Shown here: in pieces, positions 31,805 to 39,001 of the stretch | How the letters are laid out: each line of letters opens with the position of its first letter | Numbering within the stretch: position 1 is the first letter of the stretch | Assembly (NCBI RefSeq): GCF_048551375.1 | Contig: NZ_JBLYZJ010000010.1 | Location: 1-64,000, forward strand | Direction of reading: 5' to 3' | Source of the DNA: Faucicola sp048551375 | GTDB lineage: Bacteria; Pseudomonadota; Gammaproteobacteria; Pseudomonadales; Moraxellaceae | Length of the DNA stretch: 64,000 bases | Notes under the pieces: model-generated | Databases searched by the model: none | What the model saw: only the letters and a program-made list of their open reading frames with translations | Told to the model about the DNA's origin: nothing | Position numbers and translations under genes: made by a program

Positions 31805-32215
31805 ATGAGTGTAGCTAAAACAAGCCTAATGTTTTTCACCAAAGGTTTTTTCATCAGTTTATTATTTTTTTTGGTGATTTTTTTCGGCTTGGGTTTTGCG
31901 AAAGTCATGGATATTTCAATCATGATGATTGTTATCATTGGCTTTGTCATATTAGGTATTGTACCTATTAGTTTACTTAGTTTTTGGATTTACCTAAAAA
32001 AAGTTTCGGTTTTTAACCCCTTAAATTTATTCATCAGTGGCTTTTTAAATTCATTATTTGTCGGCACATTATTTACTATTTGGACTGATGGAATAACTGG
32101 TATAGATTTAGCGGTTGCTTTGCGTTTCGCTTTTTGGCAAGTAGTAGCAAGCTTTATCAGTGGTCTAATTTGCTTATTAACTGGCTTTGTTACTTTTAAT
32201 AAACCCAAAACCTAA
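31805..32215 (+). CDS. Small four-helix membrane protein, unknown
   Basis: A 136-residue protein made almost wholly of four hydrophobic helices (for example ISLLFFLVIFFGLGF, IIGFVILGIVPISLLSFW, LVVASFISGLICLL-like). I do not recognise the family. GTG at 31802 is an alternative start. It begins 10 bp after the GbsR-type regulator and is probably co-transcribed. Confidence 0.6.
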   Translation: MSVAKTSLMFFTKGFFISLLFFLVIFFGLGFAKVMDISIMMIVIIGFVILGIVPISLLSFWIYLKKVSVFNPLNLFISGFLNSLFVGTLFTIWTDGITGIDLAVALRFAFWQVVASFISGLICLLTGFVTFNKPKT

Positions 32216-32231
32216 AATTTTTTACCCATAA

Positions 32232-32251
32232 ATTTCACTTTTAACAGAAAT
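32232..32251. promoter_or_regulatory. Palindromic operator 2 of the GbsR cluster
   Basis: ATTTCACT-TTTA-ACAGAAAT keeps the ACAGAAAT half-site exactly and six of eight bases of the other. It lies 18 bp before the start codon of the epimerase gene, with no TATAAT behind it, so it could act on a different promoter or block elongation. Confidence 0.45.
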
Positions 32252-32269
32252 AACAAAAGGATAGAAAAG

Positions 32270-33241
32270 ATGAAAATTTTAATCACAGGCGGTTCAGGCT
32301 TTCTTGGCACAGCGTTAACCAACGCCCTCACCCAAAACGGTGTAAATGGTGAAACCGCAACCGTCACATGGGTATCACGCTCTGCCACCCAAGGCAATGT
32401 AAATACCATTGGCTACAGCAATTTGGCAACTACTAACGAAACCTACGACATCATCATTAACCTTGCAGGGGCAGGGATTGCCGATAGCCGTTGGACAGAT
32501 ACTCGCAAACAAGAACTGCTCGATAGTCGCCTAAAGCCTACCCAAGCCGTTGTCGATTATATCCAGCGGATTGCAGATAAACCAAAGCTATTGATTAGCG
32601 GTTCGGCGATTGGTTGGTATGGCGTGCAAGATGAAAGCGACCGCACTGCCCTTGACGAAAATAGCCCTACGGTCAAAACTGACTTCGCCCATGAACTGTG
32701 TGAAAAATGGGAAAATCTCGCCAAAACCGTGAGCGATATCGTGCCAGTCACTATCATACGTACAGGCGTGGTCATTGCCCCCAATGGTGGTATGGTCACT
32801 CGACTGGTCACGCCATTTAAGATGGGTACAGGCGGACAGCTTGGTAATGGCAAGCAAATGATGAGTTTTATCAGTAAAAATGACTGGGTGCGTGCGGTAG
32901 TTTTTGTGATTGAGCAGAATTTAAGCGAAAATCCGTTCGCCCTGAGCGTGTCGAAGGGTAAGGATTTTCCGATGGCTCACCATGAACATAAACAAAACGT
33001 CCAAGTTTACAACCTCACCGCCCCTACACCTGCGACCAATTATGAATTTACCAAAGCGATGGGCGAATGGTTGCACCGTCCGACTTTTATGACCATGCCT
33101 GCGTGTGTGGTAAAGGCGATGTTTGGGGAAATGGGGCAGACGTTGTTGCTTGATGGGCAACGGGTCGTGCCGAAGGCGTTGATGGATAAAGGGTTTGAGT
33201 TTAAAGATTTGACGGTTTTGGATGCTTTGACAAAAGGTTAA
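32270..33241 (+). CDS. TIGR01777-family NAD(P)-binding epimerase
   Basis: A 323-residue extended-SDR protein of the YfcH/TIGR01777 family. The nucleotide-binding glycine motif is GGSGFLGTAL. LAGAGIADSRWTDTRKQEL, SGSAIGWYGV, NGGMVTRLVTPFKMGTGGQL, and near the end NLTAPTPATNYEF and LLLDGQRVVPKAL are family hallmarks. Residues 223-240 (FALSVSKGKDF...) are not part of the fold: they are translated from an in-frame dispersed repeat. The substrate is unknown. The next gene begins 2 bp after the stop. Confidence 0.88.
   Translation: MKILITGGSGFLGTALTNALTQNGVNGETATVTWVSRSATQGNVNTIGYSNLATTNETYDIIINLAGAGIADSRWTDTRKQELLDSRLKPTQAVVDYIQRIADKPKLLISGSAIGWYGVQDESDRTALDENSPTVKTDFAHELCEKWENLAKTVSDIVPVTIIRTGVVIAPNGGMVTRLVTPFKMGTGGQLGNGKQMMSFISKNDWVRAVVFVIEQNLSENPFALSVSKGKDFPMAHHEHKQNVQVYNLTAPTPATNYEFTKAMGEWLHRPTFMTMPACVVKAMFGEMGQTLLLDGQRVVPKALMDKGFEFKDLTVLDALTKG
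32932..32992 (+). repeat. Dispersed palindromic repeat inside the epimerase gene
   Basis: TCGCCCTGAGCGTGTCGAAG followed by GGCTCACCATGAAC matches the reverse complement of the intergenic repeat at 58527-58595 (CTCGCCCTGAGCCTGTCGAA and AGCTCACCACGAAC). The reading frame passes through, giving the peptide FALSVSKG. The element sits between the EQNL and VYNLTAP parts of the fold. Confidence 0.75.
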
Positions 33242-33243
33242 AA

Positions 33244-33651
33244 ATGAAAATCCCAAACTATTTATACTACAGCCTTGCGATTTTATGGGCGTATAGTGGC
33301 ATCGTACCGCTACTATTCGCCCAATCGCCCTCGCTTGCCTTGCTACACAGCATGGGTTTTAGCGATAATTTGGCATGGCTACTGTTTATCGGTGCAAGTG
33401 GGCTAGATATAGCGTTTGCCGTATTGATTTTAAGCAAATTCCGCCACAATCCGCTATTGTGGGGGGTGCAGTTTTTTACCATTATCATCTATAACCTATT
33501 GATTTTATTGCTACTACCCAATGAATCACTTTGGCAAAACTTACTTCACCCATTCGCCCCAGTTATCAAAAATTTGCCGATTTTGGCAATCATTGGCTTC
33601 TTATGGCAAACAACTGTAATGAGCCGTAAGGTGCGTTCTATGCACCATTAG
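33244..33651 (+). CDS. DoxX-like membrane protein
   Basis: A 135-residue protein of the DoxX-like family with four hydrophobic helices: YSLAILWAYSGIVPLLF, WLLFIGASGLDIAFAVLIL, VQFFTIIIYNLLILLLL and LPILAIIGFLW. The function is unknown; relatives are quinone- or thiol-linked membrane proteins. The last nine codons and stop (RKVRSMHH) lie within a dispersed palindromic repeat that begins at 33626. It is coupled to the epimerase gene (2-bp gap). Confidence 0.8.
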   Translation: MKIPNYLYYSLAILWAYSGIVPLLFAQSPSLALLHSMGFSDNLAWLLFIGASGLDIAFAVLILSKFRHNPLLWGVQFFTIIIYNLLILLLLPNESLWQNLLHPFAPVIKNLPILAIIGFLWQTTVMSRKVRSMHH

Positions 33652-33694
33652 AAACCATGTGCTAAGTTAATTGGGTGCGTATGACGCACCTTAC
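33626..33694. repeat. Double-hairpin GGTGCGT repeat overlapping a gene end
   Basis: GTAAGGTGCGTTCTATGCACC at the left and GGTGCGTATGACGCACC with TTAC at the right are two hairpins in mirror arrangement. The same unit occurs at 45865-45929 and 52593-52656. The left hairpin supplies the end of the DoxX-like reading frame. Confidence 0.8.
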
Positions 33695-33743
33695 AGGCAT
33701 AGCCGTTCTGAACAACATTCGTTACAAAATTTCTTATGTTTTT

Positions 33744-33763
33744 ATTTCTGTGTTAACAGAAAT
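33744..33763. promoter_or_regulatory. Palindromic operator 3 of the GbsR cluster
   Basis: ATTTCTGT-GTTA-ACAGAAAT is a perfect palindrome in its arms. It ends 16 bp before TATAAT (33780-33785), exactly the spacing seen at operator 1. It precedes the DUF2269 gene. Confidence 0.65.
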
Positions 33764-33808
33764 TACCGTAATTATAGGTTATAATCATCCCAATCAGAGG
33801 ACATCACC

Positions 33809-34288
33809 ATGACCGATATTCATTTATACCTTATCGTCAAGACCTTACACATCTTATCAGCCGTGATTATCACAGGCACAGGGTTTGGTACGGCGTTTTA
33901 TCTGTTTATGGTCAATCGCACTGACAGCCTAGCCTCGCAAGCGGTAGTCAGCCGTATCGTGTGCAAAGCCGACTGGTGGTTTACCACGCCTGCGGTGATT
34001 TTTCAGCCGTTGTCTGGGCTGTGGATGATGCACCAGTTAAAGATGCCTTTGACCGCTACTTGGATTTGGGTAACGCTTGGATTATTTGTGTTTGCTGGGG
34101 TGTGTTGGTTGCCTGTGGTGAAGTGGCAATTACAAATACGAGATATCGCCAATGAGGCGTTGGCAAAAGGCGAAACCACTGCCCCACCACGTTATTGGCA
34201 ATTGGCGAAAAAGTGGGAAATGCTGGGCTACCCTGCGTTTACGGCTGTATTAATCATCTTCTTTTTAATGGTTTTGAAGCCCATATAA
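33809..34288 (+). CDS. DUF2269 membrane protein
   Basis: A 159-residue integral membrane protein of the DUF2269 family, with four helices and conserved features VKTLHILSAVIITGTGFG near the N-terminus, WWFTTPAVIFQPLSGLW in the middle, and YWQLAKKWEMLGYPAF before the last helix. The conserved His and Trp residues suggest cofactor binding; the family function is unknown. Its own promoter with operator 3 and an AGAGGACATC ribosome site lie upstream. Confidence 0.85.
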   Translation: MTDIHLYLIVKTLHILSAVIITGTGFGTAFYLFMVNRTDSLASQAVVSRIVCKADWWFTTPAVIFQPLSGLWMMHQLKMPLTATWIWVTLGLFVFAGVCWLPVVKWQLQIRDIANEALAKGETTAPPRYWQLAKKWEMLGYPAFTAVLIIFFLMVLKPI

Positions 34289-34326
34289 GTTTAAAAACTC
34301 AACCTTTGAATGATAAGGCAAACGTC

Positions 34327-34764
34327 ATGATAGCTAACGAAAAATCCGAAAACACGATGCCAAAATCCATGATTTTTGCGATTGATATTCTCTGTTTTTT
34401 GGTCATTTTTCCCTTAGCCAGTGGTTTAGTTTATCAAGATGCCAGTATTCTAGCGATTATGTTTTTATTTTTTATGATTGCTGTACCTTTAGCATTGGTC
34501 GTGGGTTGGTTGGTTATTTATCTAACTTGGATAGCTTTAGACAGCAAAATAATACCTCATTCAAAATATAATTGGTTAGACGGTCTATTGTTTGGGGTAA
34601 TGATTTCAGCGTTCATTGGCTTCATCATTTCAGGTTTATCCATCAAATTTAGCTTATCAATGGCGATTACAGGGGGCTGTGCAGGTTTGTTGTTATCATT
34701 ATTTGTTGAACCAAAAATAGCTGTTAATAAGGAACAATCCAATGTCAATCACGATGTACTATGA
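34327..34764 (+). CDS. Small membrane protein, unknown
   Basis: A 145-residue protein with four hydrophobic helices (IFAIDILCFLVIFPLASGLV, IMFLFFMIAVPLALVVGWLV, LFGVMISAFIGFIISGL, MAITGGCAGLLLSLF). I do not recognise the family. The ATG at 34327 is preferred; the longer frame overlaps the DUF2269 gene. Its end overlaps the next gene by 23 bp, so the two are coupled. Confidence 0.6.
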   Translation: MIANEKSENTMPKSMIFAIDILCFLVIFPLASGLVYQDASILAIMFLFFMIAVPLALVVGWLVIYLTWIALDSKIIPHSKYNWLDGLLFGVMISAFIGFIISGLSIKFSLSMAITGGCAGLLLSLFVEPKIAVNKEQSNVNHDVL

Positions 34765-35161
34765 CGAAACTTGCATACTTTGCACGACCAATGCAGAAGT
34801 CATGCAAGCCAAAAACCCAAGCCAAATCAACATCATGCCTGTATCACAAGCTGAAGCAATTTTGGCAAAAGCAGGTATTAGCCTAGTCGATGCCATGACC
34901 TATGTCGTGGTCGAAGACGAACAAGGCAACATGCACAAAGGTATGGATGCGGTCAGACTACTCTACAAAACCGCTAACGTGCCATTTAATTTTGTCCTTG
35001 GCTTGCCAATCATCAAGCAACTGGGCGACTTTGCCTATCCCTATATCGCTCGCAACCGCTACTATTTCCCAAAATGGGCGATAAAACTTATGTATGGCAA
35101 ATTAGCCGATATGAATACTTGTAAAAATGGCGTTTGCCACATTCCCCCTGCTAAACGTTAA
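34742..35161 (+). CDS. DCC-family thiol-disulfide oxidoreductase-like protein (copy 1)
   Basis: A 139-residue DUF393 protein named for its DxxCxxC start: YDETCILCTTNAEV (Cys11 and Cys14 at the fold's redox position). Other family features are GMDAVRLLYK and YPYIARNRYYFPKW. The C-terminus has a second cysteine pair, CKNGVCHIPPAKR. The redox role is inferred from the CxxC and thioredoxin-like fold. It is adjacent to a second copy. Confidence 0.85.
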   Translation: MSITMYYDETCILCTTNAEVMQAKNPSQINIMPVSQAEAILAKAGISLVDAMTYVVVEDEQGNMHKGMDAVRLLYKTANVPFNFVLGLPIIKQLGDFAYPYIARNRYYFPKWAIKLMYGKLADMNTCKNGVCHIPPAKR

Positions 35162-35175
35162 AAAAGGAAATCATC

Positions 35176-35595
35176 ATGCTTACCATGTTTTATGACAGCG
35201 AATGTCCGATTTGCCGTACCGAAGCCTATCACCTGAATGAAAAAAGCCCCGATAAAGTCAAAATCGTGGCGGTGGATGATGCGTTAGACACCTTGCAACA
35301 GGCGGGGATTTCTCGCACCGATGCCATGACTTATTTATGCGTGCAAGATGAAGATGGGAAAATGCACACCCACATGGATGCGGTACGCTTGCTTTACACT
35401 ACGACTGGGGCGAATTTTGCATGGGTATTACATTTGCCAGTGATTAAGCAAGTCGGTGATGTTGTGTATCCGATTTTTGCTCGTAATCGTTATTATTTCC
35501 CAGATTGGCTCACTCACTTGGTGTTTGGCAAAGTGGCAGAAGCCGATAACTGTAAAGATGGCGTGTGTCATATTCCGCCTACCAAAAGAACCTAA
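35176..35595 (+). CDS. DCC-family thiol-disulfide oxidoreductase-like protein (copy 2)
   Basis: A 139-residue tandem paralogue of the previous gene with the same length and layout: YDSECPICRTEAYHL, HMDAVRLLYT, YPIFARNRYYFPDW and the C-terminal CKDGVCHIPPTKR. The 14-bp gap contains AAAGGAAATC. The two clearly arose by tandem duplication and then diverged, mostly in the middle. Confidence 0.85.
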   Translation: MLTMFYDSECPICRTEAYHLNEKSPDKVKIVAVDDALDTLQQAGISRTDAMTYLCVQDEDGKMHTHMDAVRLLYTTTGANFAWVLHLPVIKQVGDVVYPIFARNRYYFPDWLTHLVFGKVAEADNCKDGVCHIPPTKRT

Positions 35596-35609
35596 AACAG
35601 GATAGGAAA

Positions 35610-36437
35610 ATGAAAATCCTTATTTTCGGCTCAAACGGTTTTATCGGTCAGCGATTAGTAGAGCGATTGACTGAGTATGAGTTGGTATTAACGTCTAGCC
35701 GTGATGTCGATTTTACCAAACCCAATGCAATCAACCTTGATAAAATCACCACATTAATGCAAGGCGTGGATGTGGTGATAAATATAGTCGGTATCATGAG
35801 CAATGACAAAACGGTAACGGAAAACGTTCATCACCATTCATCTGTTAAAATAGCGACCATTGCCAAAAGCCAAGGGGTGAAAAAGTGGGTCAATCTATCG
35901 GCACTGGGAGCAGATGAAAACAGCGATATCGCCTTTGTTGGTAGTAAAGGGCGTGGCGATACAGCAATTTTGGCGTTAGCTGATGATAATTTTAAGGTAA
36001 AAATCGCCCGTCCGTCACTGGTGTTTGGAGTGGCAGAAAATGGCAAAAAAGGCGGTGCAAGTACCGAGTTATTTTTAAAACTTGCCAATTTACCAATACT
36101 TGTTTTACCGAATGGTGGTAACTTCGCCATTCAACCTGTTCATGTGAATGATGTAGCTTTGGGACTGGTAAAATTCGCTACCGAAAACCATAATCTACCT
36201 AATGTCATTGATTTCACTGGGGAAAAGGTCTTGACCTTGGCAGACTATTTGACCGAGTTAAGAATGACTATTTTGGGTAAAGGTAAGCCAAAGATTGTGG
36301 CAATGCCAATGGGTTTGGCAAAATTTTTCGCCAGTATTTTACAAAACTTTAGCGATATGGTAAGTGTGGATAGCTTAACTTTATTAGAACAAGGCAATAC
36401 AGCGGATAATCAGCGATTTTTACAACTCTTGAAATAA
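35610..36437 (+). CDS. NAD(P)-binding SDR-family protein (NmrA/complex I NDUFA9-like)
   Basis: A 275-residue atypical SDR with the nucleotide-binding motif FGSNGFIGQRLVERL at the N-terminus, then DVVINIVGIMS, WVNLSALGAD and ARPSLVFGVAENGK. It resembles NDUFA9/ubiquinone-linked SDRs often found next to DoxX and DCC proteins. The ATG at 35610 follows GGATAGGAAA. It is the last gene of the GbsR-headed run. Confidence 0.82.
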   Translation: MKILIFGSNGFIGQRLVERLTEYELVLTSSRDVDFTKPNAINLDKITTLMQGVDVVINIVGIMSNDKTVTENVHHHSSVKIATIAKSQGVKKWVNLSALGADENSDIAFVGSKGRGDTAILALADDNFKVKIARPSLVFGVAENGKKGGASTELFLKLANLPILVLPNGGNFAIQPVHVNDVALGLVKFATENHNLPNVIDFTGEKVLTLADYLTELRMTILGKGKPKIVAMPMGLAKFFASILQNFSDMVSVDSLTLLEQGNTADNQRFLQLLK

Positions 36438-36741
36438 CATTTCGTTAACATAAACGAAAGATTTTTGCAATTTTCAAAAAAAATGCTAGATTTTTTTATC
36501 GTTTTCGTTTAATAATAGGACATCATTAGGAAGATGAGTTTATTTGTAATGTGAAGGATTCAGTGACTAACATTACAAAATCATGCAAGCGGATTTGCGT
36601 CATGCCTTTATACCTTGAGTGGGGTGTTTTACTTCACGAATGGTTGCCTCCCATCCAACGTTGTCATGTATTGCCATCTTCCTTTATTTTGATTATTACC
36701 TCGTGTGTTTAGCACACTTATTGGATCAGATAAGGAGATCG
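36438..36741. other. 304-bp non-coding leader before the acetate uptake genes
   Basis: No gene is supported here. The stretch holds an inverted repeat TTTCGTT...AACGAAA (36441-36460), a long T-run, and a small hairpin GTGTGTTTAGCACAC near 36702-36716. The length and hairpins suggest a promoter region with a long leader for the DUF485-actP pair, but no known regulator site could be assigned. Confidence 0.4.
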
Positions 36742-37065
36742 ATGATGGACGAATCACAAGTTCAACGCATCATGAATAATCCAAATTTTAAACAAATGGC
36801 TCAAAAAAAGGGCAGTATTGGTATGATATTCACTGTCATTACGCTCATCGTTTGGTTTAGCTATTTGTTGTTAGTTGGTATGAATCCAGCTATGTTCGCA
36901 GCACCCATGTTTGAAGGTTCGATGACCACCGTTGGCTTTTATGTTGGTGTTGGCATTATGATTTTTGTGGTCATTATCACCGCTATTTATGTGAGTAAAG
37001 CCAATGGTGAGTTTGACAATTTGACCCGCAAAGTCATTGACGATATCAATAACGGTAAGATATAA
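36742..37065 (+). CDS. DUF485 membrane protein (acetate symporter partner)
   Basis: A 107-residue two-helix protein of the DUF485 (YjcH) family, which nearly always precedes ActP. It starts MMDESQVQRIMNNPNFKQMA, with the conserved NPxFxxL/M-type opening. Helices run about 27-47 and 66-88. AAGGAG (36732-36737) precedes two adjacent ATGs; the second (36745) has better spacing. No acetyl-CoA synthetase gene is upstream, unlike the usual acs-yjcH-actP order. Confidence 0.85.
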   Translation: MMDESQVQRIMNNPNFKQMAQKKGSIGMIFTVITLIVWFSYLLLVGMNPAMFAAPMFEGSMTTVGFYVGVGIMIFVVIITAIYVSKANGEFDNLTRKVIDDINNGKI

Positions 37066-37141
37066 CTGCACAAGGATTGTGTTCGGTTATACAGCGTAAG
37101 TATTGAATTTTAGTAGCTATTTTTACACCACGGAGGGTGTC

Positions 37142-38866
37142 ATGTTACAACAAAATTATAAGGGCGTTGCAAAGCGTGTGGGTAAGGTTTCGACTGCCTT
37201 AAGCTTGACGTTATTGGGCTTGATGGCTCAGATGCCTGCTTGGGCGGCTGGGGCATTGGAAGGCGAAGTAAAAAAACAACCGCTGAATATTTCTGCGATT
37301 ATCATGTTTTTAATTTTCGTGGCTGCCACCATGGGTATTACCTATTGGGCTTCCAAACAAAACAAAACCGCCAGTGACTTTTATACTGCTGGTGGTGGTA
37401 TTTCGGGTACACAAAACGGTATCGCCCTTGCAGGTGACTATATGTCAGCGGTGACGTTTTTGGGTATTTCGAGCATGGTGTTTACCATCGGTTATGATGG
37501 GATGATTTATGCGATTGCCTTCTTGATTGGTTGGCCAATTATTTTGTTCTTAATCGCAGAGCGTCTACGTAACTTGGGTAAATTTACCTTTGCTGATGTG
37601 GCTTCGTATCGCTTCCAACAAACCCCTGTGCGTATTTTCGCTGCATCTGGTACGTTGGTAGTAGTGTCATTATACCTTATCGCTCAGATGGTTGGTGCAG
37701 GTAAGTTGATTGAGTTGTTATTTGGTCTAGATTATATCTATGCTGTGATGACCGTTGGTATTTTGATGATGATGTATGTCCTGTTTGGCGGTATGCTTGC
37801 CACCACTTGGGTACAAATCATTAAAGCGGTATTATTGATGTCAGGTGTGACCTTTATGGCGTTCATGGTAATGAACCATGTTGGTTTTAGCTTTGATAAT
37901 TTATTCAAATCAGCAGTAGCGACTCATGCTAAACACGAAGCAATTTTAGCCCCCGGTAAATTGGTCAACAACCCTGTAGAGGCAATTTCTTTAGGTCTTG
38001 GTTTATTGTTTGGTACAGCAGGTTTGCCTCATATCTTGATGCGTTTCTTTACTGTACCTGATGCCAAACAAGCTCGTAAATCTGTATTAGTAGCAGCTAG
38101 TTGTATTGCGTATGTATTTACCTTAATCTTTATCATTGGTATGGGTGCGATTGTTATTTTGGGCGAAAACCCACAATACTTCACCACCGTGGTCAAAGAT
38201 GGCTTTAGCAAGGTTGAGTTAGTTGGCGGTGCGAATATGGCTGCGATTCACTTATCTCATGCAGTGGGTGGTAACTTATTCCTAGGCTTTATCTCAGCGG
38301 TTGCCTTCGCTACGATTTTGGCGGTGGTTGCAGGTTTGACATTGTCTGGTGCGTCAGCGGTAAGCCATGACTTGTACGCCAGTGTTATCAAGCAAGGTCG
38401 CAGTACCCATCAAGAAGAAATGCGTGTATCTCGTATCACCGTTATTGTATTGAGTGTGCTTGCGATGGTGATGGGTGTGATGTTTGAGAAACAAAACTTA
38501 GCCTTTATTGCCAGTTTGGTATTTGCGGTGGCAGCGTCTGCTAACTTCCCAATCCTATTCTTGGCGATGTTCTGGAAAGGTTTAACCACTCGTGGTGCAG
38601 TTGTTGGCGGTTTCTCTGGTTTGGCTGTGGCTGTATTGCTTATCATCCTAGGGCCTGCGGTATGGGTTGATGTGATGAAACATGAAGCACCTGCCTTCCC
38701 ATACAAAAATGTTGCGTTGTTTAGTATGCCTGTGACCTTCTTGATGGCTTGGATTGTGTCTATCACGGATAAATCACCTCGTGCATTGCTAGACAAACAA
38801 GGTTTTGATGCACAGTATGTTCGTTCATTGACGGGTATCGGTGCGGCGGCAGCGTCTGACCACTAA
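37142..38866 (+). CDS. actP: Cation/acetate symporter ActP
   Basis: A 574-residue sodium:solute symporter of the ActP branch, importing acetate and related short carboxylates. An N-terminal hydrophobic segment ending in MPAWAA looks like a cleaved signal, as in E. coli ActP. It is followed by about 13 helices and the signatures YWASKQNKTASDFYTAGGG, GLTLSGASAVSHDLYA and FAVAASANFPILFLAMFW. The start at 37142 has GGAGGGTGTC directly upstream. A terminator follows. Confidence 0.95.
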   Translation: MLQQNYKGVAKRVGKVSTALSLTLLGLMAQMPAWAAGALEGEVKKQPLNISAIIMFLIFVAATMGITYWASKQNKTASDFYTAGGGISGTQNGIALAGDYMSAVTFLGISSMVFTIGYDGMIYAIAFLIGWPIILFLIAERLRNLGKFTFADVASYRFQQTPVRIFAASGTLVVVSLYLIAQMVGAGKLIELLFGLDYIYAVMTVGILMMMYVLFGGMLATTWVQIIKAVLLMSGVTFMAFMVMNHVGFSFDNLFKSAVATHAKHEAILAPGKLVNNPVEAISLGLGLLFGTAGLPHILMRFFTVPDAKQARKSVLVAASCIAYVFTLIFIIGMGAIVILGENPQYFTTVVKDGFSKVELVGGANMAAIHLSHAVGGNLFLGFISAVAFATILAVVAGLTLSGASAVSHDLYASVIKQGRSTHQEEMRVSRITVIVLSVLAMVMGVMFEKQNLAFIASLVFAVAASANFPILFLAMFWKGLTTRGAVVGGFSGLAVAVLLIILGPAVWVDVMKHEAPAFPYKNVALFSMPVTFLMAWIVSITDKSPRALLDKQGFDAQYVRSLTGIGAAAASDH

Positions 38867-38889
38867 CCCATGATTAAAACTAGCTGAAT

Positions 38890-38923
38890 AAAAAATACCG
38901 CTTATTGTTAAGCGGTATTTTTT
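38890..38923. terminator. Bidirectional terminator between actP and the metalloprotease
   Basis: AAATACCGCTT and AAGCGGTATTT form an 11-bp stem with A-run before and T-run after, placed between convergent genes. Confidence 0.88.
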
Positions 38924-38946
38924 TGATTAATAGTTATCAAAAATTT

Positions 38947-38971
38947 GTAGGGCGTAATGCTTACGCCCTAC
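38947..38971. repeat. Palindrome GTAGGGCGTAA-type
   Basis: GTAGGGCGTAATG and TTACGCCCTAC form a near-perfect palindrome of the same class as the GGGCGTATT elements elsewhere in the window. Confidence 0.65.
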
Positions 38972-39001
38972 ATCCTTCAAGATTATTTCTGATTTAACTT
39001 A

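Noticed and set aside
36619..36741. A 40-codon upstream extension of the DUF485 protein
   Set aside because: It has no family similarity, and AAGGAG directly before 36742/36745 marks the proper start.
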